A DNA stretch of 64,000 bases from contig NW_006766883.1 of the NCBI RefSeq assembly GCF_000275845.1, forward strand, positions 2,067,843 to 2,131,842, in the 5' to 3' direction. The translations under genes were made by a program, and so were the position numbers. The notes under the pieces were generated by a model. The model had not been told where the DNA came from. It searched no databases and was given only the letters and a program-made list of their open reading frames with translations. This DNA comes from Dichomitus squalens LYAD-421 SS1. Lineage: Eukaryota > Basidiomycota > Agaricomycetes > Polyporales > Polyporaceae. This document shows, in pieces, positions 1-11,600 of this stretch; positions within the stretch are counted from its first letter, which is position 1; the number at the start of each line of letters is the position of its first letter.

Positions 1-793
1 CGTCGCGTCTTCCATGCCCCCCCGCCTATGCCCAGGATATGTCACCCCAAGCTTGTTCGCGCGTCCGTCGCGCTCGCGGAGGATCGGCGTGCGCTTGCGC
101 GCGCCGCGCGTGGCTTTGCGGTGGCCCCAGCGCCCTGCTCTCCCCTCAGCCGCCTCTGCTTGAGCCCCCGCGTCGCTGTCGCATCGTTCCCCTTCGCGCC
201 TCGCTGCTTCCTGTCGTCGTTGCATGGTTGCGCATGTCGGCTTCCTGCCTATCCATTCGCACCGTTGTCTGACCCTGCTTTGCGCGTAGTAGTTAGTAGT
301 TGATGGCTCGCATATCACGCTATTCACGTCCTATTCATGACTGGAAACGATTCGGTGTGCGTTCGCGTGAGATGACGACGTGAGTCGCCGGAAGAATGTG
401 CTCCTTCATGCTTTGGAATGTTGAACCAAATCGTATAAAGTCGGAGTCGCCCGGGACGTTGGAAGGTTCCGACGTCGGTTCCGAAAACGCCCAGAAAGGT
501 AAAACAAGCGCCAGAATGGTCGAATAAGCCCGACGTTCAAATTGACAGGCAGAATGCACGCGTTATCCCAGATGGTTAGCATGCGGTTTGCTAGTACTAC
601 GCCTACACAACGTATTCTTTGTGGCTCGTGAGGACAGAGAATCTGCAGTGTAGATAAGGCGGTGACGTAGGGTGGTGAAAAGGGATTGAGCGCGAAGAGG
701 TTCGGGAGCGCAAATGACATAGTGAGGCCAGCCTGAGTCACTAGATATATCCGTGCTTGTACCGAAACCACCACCACCTCTTGCAGTGCCATC
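1..793. other. Left-edge intergenic stretch, no supported gene
   Basis: No reading frame here resembles a known family, and none continues by plausible splicing into a neighbour. The first 300 bases are GC- and pyrimidine-rich and could be the end of a gene lying outside the window or a 5' leader. The last 100-200 bases should contain the promoter of the tubulin cofactor A gene. The minus-strand open frames at about 335-930 overlap that gene's first exon and look like chance frames. Confidence 0.4.
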
Positions 794-1334
794 ATGTCCG
801 ACAACGCAGTCCTTCTCAAACAACTCAAGATCAAGTCTGGATCGACGTTACGGTACGGGGACATAGCGGAAGTAGCATAAACGGTCCAAGGTCCGCTGAC
901 TGGGCAAGGTAGTCTATTCAAGGAGCACAAGCTCTACCAGGACGAGGAAGTGGACCTGAGGCGCAAGCTCGATAAGCTCATCGCGGACAACGCGAATAAT
1001 GCGGAGGAATGGGACATCAGGAACACGGTGAGGACACCCTCGATCTCCCTCTGCCGTTCGTGCGAGCGGTGCCTAACCTCGTCGTGCGGCGATCCAGCGG
1101 CGCATGCTCGAAGAGTCGCAGAAGATGATCGCCGATTCTGCGAGCCGGCTGGGGCAGGCCGCCCAGGAGCTGCGCGAGCTCTTGGTGAGTTCCGATCGCG
1201 ATCGATGACGTCGGAGGGAGGTCAGGCTGGCTGGCTGACCTGTCGAGCAGCTCAGCGCGGAACAGGATGCGGCCCTCGCCCAGGACCCGGAGCTCCTCAA
1301 GGCCCAGGAAGCTCTCGAGATAGTCAGCGTCTAG
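794..1334 (+). CDS. TBCA: Tubulin-specific chaperone A (tubulin-folding cofactor A)
   Basis: The product is a small helical-bundle chaperone that holds beta-tubulin in the tubulin-folding pathway in the cytoplasm. Four exons (794-852, 913-1027, 1098-1184, 1251-1334) join in frame to give 114 residues, close to the usual 105-115. Exon 1 encodes the hallmark start MSDNAVLLKQLKIKSG. Exon 2 continues with LFKEHKLYQDEEVDLRRKL, and exon 3 with the RRMLEESQKMI helix. All introns have GT-AG ends and lengths of 60-70 nt. The gene converges tail-to-tail with MED11, about 140 bp away. The start is the only ATG in frame with the conserved first helix. No sign of damage. Confidence 0.93.
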
Positions 1335-1336
1335 GA

Positions 1337-1368
1337 GACGGCGACGGCGATGGCGACGGCGACGGCTG
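1337..1368 (+). repeat. Short imperfect GGCGAC/GGCGAT hexanucleotide repeat
   Basis: Just after the cofactor A stop codon the sequence runs through about five imperfect copies of a six-base unit of the type ggcgac/ggcgat. It lies in the presumed 3' untranslated region and is probably a simple microsatellite. Confidence 0.7.
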
Positions 1369-1472
1369 GGACATCCTGGGCAAAGATACGTAGGAGCTAA
1401 AGCGCAACCGTACCTGTGTGCCGTAGGGGCATCTGATTGAATATACCCGCCGCACCCTCGAAGCCTCGTCCC

Positions 1473-2135
1473 TCATGACTCCATAGCGTCTGCCTTCTCC
1501 TTATCTCTCGCCTCCTTGATCCGGGCGAGTGCGTTGAGTATGCCCTTCCAGGCATCGCGTTCCATGCGCTCTTCCTGGAGCCCGCGGGTCCCTCTTGCGA
1601 CCCCGTCGGCATCGGCGGAAGGCAGCCCCACGCCAAGTGAGGGAGGGATGAATCCCGGCGGAGGCGCATTGATAGTAGACGGCGCGATGCGGGACTGCCT
1701 GATATGCGCGAGAGAGGACCGGATGCCGATGTGTATGCCCTGCAAACGGCCGTGTAAGCGAGACGCACATGATGAGCAGTACACGCGTCGTACGTCCAGA
1801 CGTTCGAAGTACTCGTTCGCGACGTCGACGAACTTCTCAGAACGCTCTGCGCCGTTTGGCAAGTCTGCGTCCTCCGGTCCGTCGGTCTGGGGTAGGGACA
1901 GAAGCGCGATCGAAGAGGCCGCCAGGGAGAGCAGTCGAGTGATGTCCTGCGTCCAGATCGGGGAGTCTCTGTGGTTGTTCTTCTGTGCACAGGATGCAGA
2001 ATGCCATACCTTCTCCACCTCCCCAAGAGCGTATATTTGGCGCGCTGTGCGACTGGACATCCAGATAGGGTCGATGTCTTCTGGCGGACCCTGGTCCATG
2101 GCTTCCACGTTCACATTCGACCCACTCGTCTCCAT
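1473..2135 (-). CDS. MED11: Mediator of RNA polymerase II transcription subunit 11
   Basis: This is a subunit of the Mediator head module, which bridges activators, RNA polymerase II and TFIIH in the nucleus. Three exons (2135-2010, 1946-1794, 1739-1473) give 181 residues. The Med11 core spans roughly residues 25-65: the helix TARQIYALGEVEK joins across the first intron to DITRLLSLAASSIALL. A second helix near EYFERLD continues across intron 2 into IHIGIRSSLAHIRQ, followed by a Pro/Gly-rich linker and a charged C-terminal helix. It is longer than yeast Med11 (131 residues) because of acidic N-terminal and C-terminal extensions. The start is the first ATG of the frame; a second ATG about 12 codons downstream is possible. 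It converges with cofactor A. Confidence 0.82.
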   Translation of the reverse strand: METSGSNVNVEAMDQGPPEDIDPIWMSSRTARQIYALGEVEKVWHSASCAQKNNHRDSPIWTQDITRLLSLAASSIALLSLPQTDGPEDADLPNGAERSEKFVDVANEYFERLDVRRVYCSSCASRLHGRLQGIHIGIRSSLAHIRQSRIAPSTINAPPPGFIPPSLGVGLPSADADGVARGTRGLQEERMERDAWKGILNALARIKEARDKEKADAMES

Positions 2136-2550
2136 CCTTTGATTAGATATGGTGTAGCAGATTTCAGGTGAATTCAGATGAGAAGCGCAAAACGAGCATC
2201 GAGGACGGTTGTTGTAAAGCGGTAGCAAGCCGGCAACGCGGCGGGTTGTGGTTGAGCGAGTGTGAGTGGCGCTGGAAGGGTCACCGCGGCTCTCCGGCCC
2301 GGGCTCGAGGCACTCGACCGACGAGCGGCTCGTAATATATCAATCACATCGGTATAGACCTACACTCCGACTACAACCTATACAGTTGAGCATTCAAAGA
2401 AGGGAACGTTGGTTTCAGCATCATCGACAGACTTCGGGCACATACGAAAATTGACGGTCCAGTTTACTAGTACAAGAGAACATCAAGTACTGCCACCATA
2501 AGAAGACATTCGACCTGTGTTATTTCGCGGTGCTCACAAACATATACGAC

Positions 2551-3581
2551 TTAGTTCTGCTCCAGGAGAGGATTGGAAGTAAGACAGAAAGTGCCGTCTG
2601 CCGAAACCTCGTAGCCGGGAGCGCAGCGTTTCACAGCGCAAGCACCCGCCTGGCAAGCGACGTCCGCGACGCCCGGGATCGCCGTGCAGTCCACGCCACG
2701 CGGGGAGAAGGCATCGAGAGGAGTAGCGCAACCGCCACCTGCCGAGTGCCATCGTCAGTCGACGTGTAATGAAGATCTGGCGAGCAGACTCACAGCTCTC
2801 TAGGTCAGTTGCGGTATCGAGACACTCCCAGGCGTTGCCCAGGACGTTCGTGTGTCCGTATATGCCACAAGCAGTCATGCCCGGCTCGCAAGCAGCGCGC
2901 TTGCGCAGATTCTCGCGGCGCCAAGGCTTGCCGCTGGGGCACGCCTTGTAGAGCCCACAGATGCCGTTACAGACTTGGAATGGCCACTCGCAGACGCACT
3001 CGATAGGCCAGAGCGGGGGTTGAGGGAAGAACCCGTCCTTGCACTTGAAGTTGCACGGAGCTCCCGGGGTGCAAATGGGCTCAGCATGGTCTGGATAGTA
3101 ACAGGTCTTGTGGTCCGCAGATAGATTCAGCTGATGGTGGTAAAAAGTGTTAGTTGAACAGAGACTGATCTGACTGCGGCATACAAACCAGATCCGAAAG
3201 GCCTTTAGTCGTCGTTGCTTCGCCGGCAATGTTGACCGCCTACACATACGTGAGCATTGACAAACAGTACGATACTGGAACGCACCGAGCTGGCGACAGG
3301 GTCCGTTGTCAACAGCTGAGAAATGCCTGACTTGCAGTAACACTTGTCTAAGGTGACACGAGCCTGATCAGTCGATACACCACAGTGAATAGGGACGTGT
3401 AGTTACCAATCGGCCCAACGGGGACGGGCTTTCCATCGGCTCCAGTGACGGTGAGCTGGGCGTTCACATTTCCGCAGACGTCTGTAGCACTCGAGCGCGA
3501 ATGCAGGCCGGACATCGCACGAGCTGTGACAGAAACGCCAGCCACGGCGACAAGAGCAAGGAATTGGAACGAAAGACGCAT
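2551..3581 (-). CDS. Secreted PriA-like cysteine-rich protein
   Basis: The product resembles PriA of Lentinula edodes, a protein linked to early fruit-body development; its biochemical role is unknown. Five exons (3581-3407, 3347-3286, 3239-3189, 3130-2794, 2738-2551) give 270 residues. Residues 1-20 (MRLSFQFLALVAVAGVSVTA) form a clear signal peptide. The mature part has some two dozen cysteines in clusters, for example CTPGAPCNFKCKDGF and CVCEWPFQVCNGICG. The last exon encodes the typical PriA ending: GVDCTAIPGV, then CQAGACAVKRCAPGYE, then TFCLTSNP. Likely an extracellular or wall-associated disulfide-rich protein. All introns have GT-AG ends and are 46-59 nt. Confidence 0.82.
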
Positions 3582-4648
3582 ATTGCTGTGGCTTATGCTC
3601 GAGTCCTTGAAACCAGGGCACAAGGAGATGGTGGACAGGAGCCGCCTCCCTTTTATCCATAATGCCCAAAAGAGACCCCGGCCTCCAAGAGCCCAGAGCC
3701 GGCACAAGACCTAGAGTTCGATAGCGGACAGATTGACACCGAATCGCCCGTTGAGCGGTGGAAGGAAGCAGCAGGCGGGGGCAGGTATAGAATTGCAAGG
3801 CGCTGGATCATATGGCAAGTCGACGCATGGGCAGCCAGCGCCATCATCAGGGCATGCAAGGAGTCTCAAATAGGCTTCTTTCGGGGCAAGCGACAATTAG
3901 AGCTACCGAAGACGCGGTATTGTGGTTACGAAATGGGCTGGCAGATAGATGGAAGCGATGGTGGTGGTGAGTCTGGCAGTAAAGCGCGACAGCTTCGCTA
4001 CGCCATAGTGGAGACAGACATGGGCACGCCCACATGTGCGACTAAGCCGGCACGCGGTCTCGGCGGGGCGAACGTGAAGGTCGACAGGCGGGAGGGGAAG
4101 GGGCGAGCCGTACATCTGGGTGCGACGACCGCAGGGAACTGTCAGTGGAGGGCGTTGGCTTGCTGGTATAATGCGTCGATATCATCACAGGCCGCTAATG
4201 CCCTCGGCGAGACGATGTGGCACCAGGCACAGGAAGTCCACGCCGCTCTGGAAGTGTAAAGAGCGTCCCGGTCTCAAGGGATGTGTATCTTAACATCTAA
4301 CCAAAGCCTATGAACGTGTATGGCTCGCTGTCAGCCCGAATCGAACGTGGATGAGCAGGTTCGTTACAAACCAATCCTCGCTGAACGTGGCCACAGGAAC
4401 CCAAGCAAGACTCCGATGCGGCATCTCGATCGGTTCCAGCAGTACAAGAGAGGATCGACAAAGAAGGAACCGCAACCAAAGAAGACGTTAGTACTTGGTG
4501 GAAGAAGTCAAGATGAGCGCATGGGCGCTTCGAATAAGACTGGGATGATCGCACCGATCCTCATGCGCTGAGAGTCCGCCGTCCCCCCGACAGAGACATC
4601 CATAGCCAAAAGACTGCTCCATTCAACTATGCTCATACTAGTTCCATT
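3582..4648. other. Intergenic region between PriA-like and Het-C genes
   Basis: About 1.07 kb with only short unrelated frames on both strands. It should contain the promoter of the PriA-like gene (right of 3581 on the minus strand) and the 3' end of the Het-C gene. No repeat, tRNA or transposon end was recognised. Confidence 0.5.
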
Positions 4649-7600
4649 TCATTCATCATCGTGACGGCGGTGGTGTTTGTGGTGGCCATGGTGATGACCT
4701 CCTTCTCTGAGGGAAAGGTTCTCGACACCGAAGGCTTCACCAGCCTCGCCATAACCGCCCTCCTGACGGCCTCCATAGCCGCCCAGACCACCATACTCGC
4801 TACGCTCAGAGCTCCCGTATCCGCCGCCGTAAGCAGGCACGTAGCCCTCCTGACCGTACCTTTCGCCGCTGTAGTCCGACCTTTCCTCCCGGCGTTCCCG
4901 ACGACTATCCTCGAGAGGAGCCTCATACGCACTCGGGCGATACCCGCCGTACTCCTCGCGGCGCTCCTCATCATATCCACTACCTGACTCTCGTTCACCG
5001 TAGCCACCGCCATAGGACTGTTGTGCCCGCTCCCGCTCCTGTTCGCGTTTTTGCTCACGCTTGCGTTCACGTTCAAGTTCGACTTCACGCTCCCCTTCCT
5101 GTTGACGGTATCCACCACCGTAGGACTCCTTGCCATAGCCTTGGTCCTCGCGGCGTCCGTACGACTGTTGATAACCGCCGCTCCCATACCCGGTCTCGCG
5201 GCCATACGAGGGCTCTTCTTCGCGACGGTTCCCATAACCGCCGTAACCGGATTCTTCCTGACGTCTTCCATGTACCTCGGAGTCACCGTAGCCCCCGTAA
5301 CCACCTAGAACTGCTGGATAAGCTTCCAATTCACCGATTCACACGATGCCACGTACTGCCGTAGTTCCCTGTGGAGCCATAGGCTTCTCCGGAGTTTCCG
5401 TACCCGCGGGATTCCGTTCGACTGTAGCTTTCGCCTTGGGAGTCACCGTATCTTTGTGACTCAGTGACGGGCTCCTGCCGGCCGTATTCCTGCGATCCGC
5501 CATAGGTCTCTTGACGGTAGTGGTCTTGCGTACCACCAAAGACCTGGGAGGCGCCATAGCCTGCAGAGACAGGGGCACCGTATCCGCTACCTCCGGAGGC
5601 TTGATTGACGTGGCCACCATAGATCTGAGTCGAACTAGTTATGTCGTCATCGGCACCTTGGCGTTTGTTCTTGCCAGCTCTGACGCTCTCCTGTCGTTCT
5701 CGTTCTATCAGGGAAAGTGTCTGAGATGCCAGGTTATCCGCTTACTTTGCTCAGCGCCTGGATGGTCTCCTCCGCGTTCTCGAGGTTGTTCACCCAGTTT
5801 TGCAGAGTCTGGAACATCTCTTCTTGGATACGCGAACGGCCAGTAGCGTACCATGGGTGGTGGAACGCTTCAAGAACCTGTGAGGAGGGGGCGGATTGAG
5901 CATCATAGTGTAAGGCAGATAACGGACAGAGTCACCTCGTCGATCACGCGGTCCGGGTCACTATTGTCAAACCAGGCCTGTTTGCAAGCCTGAGTAACGT
6001 GTCCGCCAATGCAGAAAACAGCTAATACGAGCCTGTACGAGTAGCTTGACAGAATTCTGGACCACAACCTTAGCGATCTTCCCAGCGGGCTCGTTCAATA
6101 TGAGCGCAAAGTGGTCCTGTAGTCAAGATATGCGCCTGTCAACGGCATCCTGTCCAATGACCGATTTCCTCCTCACCTTTGACAGGAGACTGTGGGATGG
6201 ATCGGACGCATTGGGGTCATCGAAGACCTATCCAAAGTGTTACAGTGTCAACGATGCCACGTACGAGTTCTATACTCGGATACGAACAAGGTACTGGTCT
6301 TCTGTGTCAATGACAGCCTTGCTACCTTCCATGAGAACCTCTGTCACTTGTTTGAGAATAGGCTACCGGTAGCGCATAATGGGATCAGTGAGAGACGACT
6401 AGAGCCTTGACGAAGGCGTACCGCGACGTAGGGAGCCAGGACTGTGTACACGACTGTTAACGGTCGAAACTGATAAGCCAGTTTGTCATAGCGGTTACAT
6501 AAATCAGGCGTACATGCGTTGAGAGCGTTCGTGAGGTTGTCGATGAGGTCAGAGAGACCCGGGACCATCTCAATCTTCTTGATGATACCCCTGTAGACGT
6601 TATCGCGCCAAGTCAGGAGATTCCAGAGCTGCTCTCTGACTTCCGGAGGAGCGACGTTATTCGGGTCGAAGCGGTAGGCCTTCGCTTGGGCTTGCATAGT
6701 ATTGGCCTCGCCCATCTTGTCATCTGCGTCAGAACCGCCAATTGGCAATTTCCTGAGCAGGGCCTGCAGAGCTCCAAATGTGTTATTGTCTTGCGAAGCC
6801 TGTAATGCCTTGAGTTTGTTGCAGAAATTGACACGAGTTGCTGAGACGTACTTCGTCCATCTTCTTGGTGAGATCAACAACACTGGCTTGGCTCAGGTGG
6901 CTGTACGGGGACCTGTCAGTGGCCGATATATCATGGAGAGTGAAGTGACGCACTCGGTTGCTTCTCCCATGAGGGAATGCAGGAAATCTGAGAGCCCAGT
7001 GAGCTCGTGTGGCCGAATGCAGTTGCACATCACCCACCAGCGCTTCCAAATGTCCCAGTGATCAAAGGATGAGTCTCGCCCGTGGGCGTGTTGATGACGA
7101 CTGCCAACCATTGCCAATCAATGTAGGAAAAATCGAAGCTGTGTAATTGGAACCGACCGTTGTCACCGACATGACAGAAAACATCATTATAACCCAACTT
7201 CCGAAGCCCGAGCTCGCACCAGTTACTATGAGCCAATAGATCTTCCATGGTATGGAGACCGGTCCCCATCAGGCGATATGCTTCCCATAGATCGTCCCCC
7301 TCTCGGCCGCGTGCGCGTCGGCCGTACTCAATGCAAGCGCGGAACACGCGGCGGATGAGAGCAGTAGACGTGTCCCAACCCCTATTCTCCGAAGCCATAT
7401 AATTCTGTTGCGAATCAGACAAGTCAACGCGAGCACTTGAAGTAATAGGCAAGAAGGGATTTGCCTTCATGCCAGTCCTCTCATCAATCTCTAGCTCTTC
7501 GGGATTGACTGGCGGACGAAGCTTGGGGTGAAATTGCCGTGCGTCGCCTTCCTTCTCAGCGTAGCCTCTGATTTAGAGGACGGTGAGTATCATTGTAAGA

Positions 7601-8353
7601 ACACCAAGAGGAAAGCTCACTTTGGATTGTCGATGTGTTCGACAGGGAGGTACACGCCAAGACGATCAGGGGTGACTTGGAATTCTTCGGTAGCAAAACC
7701 AAATGTCTGGAGCAGCTGAAATCAGAGGAACGCAGTGACTGACAATCGAGTCTTCGTCTACCAGGAAGCCCAGAACCGAAACGATGAGCACGAGGGTGTC
7801 CGCTGATAGCTTGCTCAATCCCGCGATATCCATGGCCTTTTACTACGACGTGAAACACTGAATTGTCAAATAGCCCTTGAGGTACGTACCTGGGAGTAGT
7901 CCCTGAGCCAGTTTCCCTATGGAAGAGAGTAAGGATCATGTGCCGTTGCTCTTCATGCGATGCCCAAGGCCCACTCACAAAATATACCCGTTTGACATCC
8001 TCTTTCGTGAACTTGGATCCATTACCACCGCTTGCGGCGGCACTCAAGACTGACTGGGCGAAGTCTAGCAATCCTCCGCCACCGCCACCGGCGTGTCCGA
8101 CTGTCTTCGCAAGCTCGGCAAGGATGTTCTCGATATCGCCATGCCGGAAGGCCTTGCCTGAATGATGTCGCGGTGGCCAGTGGGGAACCCGTTTATAGTC
8201 TAGCTATGGTAGATCGGTGAATCTAGCACTGCACTGCTTACCGTTCAGGTACGCGAAATCCGGTATGTCTCCGGCTCCAAACGCGTAAGTCTCGGAGGGG
8301 AGGAGAATGAGGACGACCGTGAAAATGAGAAGGGTAGCAGTAAAGGAATTCAT
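4649..8353 (-). CDS. het-C: Het-C family heterokaryon-incompatibility protein
   Basis: Fungal Het-C proteins are secretory-pathway glycine-rich proteins whose allelic variants can trigger incompatibility in Neurospora; the role in basidiomycetes is unknown. I reconstruct 18 exons with introns mostly 45-85 nt. Residues 1-24 (MNSFTATLLIFTVVLILLPS...) are a signal peptide, directly followed by the family mark AFGAGDIP. Conserved blocks follow in order: FRHGDIEN, VKRVYFGNWLRDYSQ, LGVYLPVEHIDNPK, the metal-site-like GTGLHTMEDLLAHSNWCEL, VVINTPTGETHPLITGTFG and EVREQLWNLL. The C-terminal third is low-complexity Gly/Tyr/Arg/Glu repeats ending in a His-rich stretch (HHHGHHKHHRRH). One reconstructed intron is only about 41 nt. 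Start is the single ATG before the signal peptide. All family blocks seem intact. Confidence 0.88.
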
Positions 8354-8675
8354 CGATGTGGTCGTTGAAAGAGATGAGGACGAGCCTAGCGTATATGAAG
8401 CTTTTGCTTGGGTGTGGCGTTGAGCGATGCCAAGACAACATCGTGCACAAATCGCAAATCAGGATCCAGATGAACGGCCGATAATGACATCACTCTCCTC
8501 TGTCGACCACACAACTAGTACTGATGTTCGCTAAACTAATATTACAGAGACGATGGTATGTATTATACGTTGTACAGGCCGAGGTGCATACATCGACAAG
8601 CAGATGCTGACAGCAAAGCATTCCGAAAGACATAGTCCACATATGATCATAGCAGCATTTCAAACCTCCTGTTCT
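8354..8675. promoter_or_regulatory. Het-C promoter region / TAF2 3' end
   Basis: These 320 bases lie between the Het-C start codon (minus strand, 8353) and the TAF2 stop codon. They must hold the Het-C promoter and leader and the TAF2 downstream region. I see no strong TATA box or other element. Confidence 0.4.
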
Positions 8676-11600
8676 TCATCCCAGCTTCGCCTTCTTCGTC
8701 GGTGGTGGTTTGCCAGCGTCCACTCCCTTCCGCTTCGCTTGTCCGTTTGCTTGACCACCCCTAATGGGTGCGAGCAGCTCACGATACCTGTTCTGCAACT
8801 TGACCGCCATGTCGCCAACTTCCGAATCCTCGCCATTGAAGAGGATAGCGTTCTTGATCATAAGGTCTAGATCTGCTTCCAACGCGTCGATGGATTCGAA
8901 TTTCTCCTGGTTGAGCTTCGAGAGGATCGTCCGCAAGTCTCGAGCGTCCTTGCGCGGTATGACGTCGAAATAGGTAGGGATTCCCAGAGCTACAGGATCC
9001 ACAGGATCTCGGAACACCCATGAGCTGAGCAGATTCAACCGGATCAGTAATCACAGGAGGAGGGATGTAGGGATGCACGTACATAGGCTCGTCAATGAGT
9101 CGCTTCATCATGGCTACTAACTGCTTCCTCTCGCCGGGCGGTAGCTTCTTCTCCGCCGGCTTGGCCCACTCCTTCTTGAAGAGCTTCTCTAATGCATCGG
9201 CGCAGTTGACGGGATACGTCGTCGGAGGGTTGAATGTGCGGCAATTGTTGAAGACGAGTCCGACATCCTTCGCGAAATCCTCCATAGTTGCGTATTTTCC
9301 CTCGGCCAGCTTGGTATGCATAGTGCCGAAATCCATCGGTTCCTTGATCTCGTCGTAATACCTGTACCAAAGGTATCAGCTCCAGCCAAGTCGACGGACT
9401 ACAGACGACATACGTAGGACACCCGTCTGCCACAGGGTCGACGGGGCGCATGAAGATCGGCGCTTCCGGTTGCTTCGCTAAGAGGCGCAGAATGTCCCTG
9501 CATTTCTTCTCGTTCAGCGGGGTCGCCTGGGTAGGTGCCTTCTTCGGCTTGCCATTGGCAGGCGTTACTGGGCGCGAGTGCTCCTTCTCCTTGCCTTTGG
9601 TAGACACGCGTGAAGGCGTTGGTACGTGGTCCGTCGTGGGTGGCGAAGGCTTTGATAGCTTCTCCTTCGACTTGTGAGCTGCGACCCCATTCCTGGCTGG
9701 GGCTGGAGATTCGACGCGCTTCGGAGTCGAGACAGACAGCGTAGGAGCAGATGAACTGCCAGCGGCAGGAACACTCGGTCGCTCCTTCTTAGCTGGTGTC
9801 GCAAGCGCGAGAATCTCGTCCTCGGTGGTGTCCACCTCCTCCTTCTTCCGCTTCCCGATGACTAGCTTAGGAATAGAGCGTTCTTTGCTCTTGTCCGTAG
9901 GTGGAGGTGGTGCGGGCTTCTCACGTTCTTTCTCCTTGTGAGGAGCAGGAGGTGTTCGTCGACGTTCGTGACCCTTCCCTTTCTCCTTCTGCTGTCGCTC
10001 AATAGCAATCACTTCCTCTAGCAGGTCTGCAGAACCGTCGTCGATGTCATCGAAAGGTGGAGCCAGCGCAGTATCAGGAGCAGAGACGGGAGGAGGAGGG
10101 GGCACCTCTGACAACTTCGGCTCCTTGGGCTTCTTACCCTTTGCTTTAGGAGCAGGCTTGGACGCAGCAGGGGAGGATATAGTGCCGTTGGGTGCTGAGG
10201 GGCCGCCGCCGCCACCGCCTAACTTGAGCTTGAGGATAGGGACAGGAGGCGTCGCCGCGGAAGTGGCCGTAGGTGTCGACGCCTTTGGCACCTTGGGAGG
10301 AGGGGCAGGAGTCTGGATAGGGGGCGCAGGTGAAGGCGGAGCTGGCTGCGCCTGCTCCTTCTTGCTAGCAGCTTCTAACGTCTTGTTGATGCGTACCCAT
10401 GCTGCAATACAACGTAAGGCCATCGTCGCCAAATCAGGGGGACGGATACGTACTCGTGTCGAAGAAAGACTCTAAAGCAACCGCCTCCGCATGAACGAAG
10501 CTTCCGGCTACGTTGTACGTCTTCGCATTGTTGATCATTAGCCTGAAATCGGCCTCGAAAGCGAACCGGTCCTTGTACTGTCCCTGCTCCAGCTTGGCGC
10601 CCATGGTACTCAGGTCCATTGGAGACTTGATGATGTCGAAATAACTAGTACGAGTACAGCACCCATCAGCTGTGACGAAGCGGTAGATCTATAGAGACAT
10701 ACTTGGGTGCACGGTCTCTGACGGGATCCACCGGCTGCAGGAACACGGCTGCTTTCTTGTGGGTCTGCAGTTTCTTGAGAGCGGTCCTGCACGCCCGCAG
10801 GTCGTTCAAAGGCATGCCGCCTGACTGCGCCTTCGGGACAGCCTTCGGGATCTTCTTCTCCTTCTGCGCTGTAGCCGCCACCTTAGCAGGTACCTTTGGA
10901 ACAGAGAACTCGCCGCCGCCACGTCTGCCCGACGCTGTAGGGGGCGCGGGAGTGCTCGGAGTCGGTGCGGCAGAAGTGTCGACCTGGGTGTTGCTAGGCA
11001 TGATCTTGAGCTTGGTAGGGAAGGTGAAAGAGGGGAGCGGGCTCTTGGGGGTGGGTGCGCCTGACTTCAGCGAACGCTGAGACTTGCTAGAGAGCTTGAC
11101 AGTAGGTAGAGGTGGAGGAGCTTCCGCAACCGGCGTAGGAGGAAGGTGTATGGTGACTTTGGGGGCTGTCTCCTCTTGACCACGGATGAGGAGGTCTGCG
11201 AGCTTCAGCAGACACCATCGGACTTCGCAATCCGTATCCGGTGCTCTGTTGCATAACACATCAATGATCAGCCACAGCAGCAGACTAACAGAGACTGCAC
11301 GTACAAAGCGATAGGCATCAAGAATTCCCGAATCGCCTCGTTCTTCCCGACCTCTCGGTCCTTCCGCAAAGCCTTGATCATGAGCTCCGTTTCGGATTTC
11401 TTGTTCTCCTTGACCCTTTCCCCACCATTACCGTCTTCTTCGATCATGAGAGAGTCGGCTTCCTTTGGCGTCTTCATCTCTCCCATCGACACGAGGAGTG
11501 CTAGGCTCTGACAAGCGCTCCGAGCGACGTGACGACGGATAATGCGCGATGAGTCACTAGCCATAACGGCCAGGATGTATCGCATTATCTTCGGCGTGTA

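Noticed and set aside
335..930. Overlapping minus-strand frames upstream of the tubulin cofactor A gene
   Set aside because: They cover the start of the cofactor A gene, have no family resemblance and no supporting splice sites.
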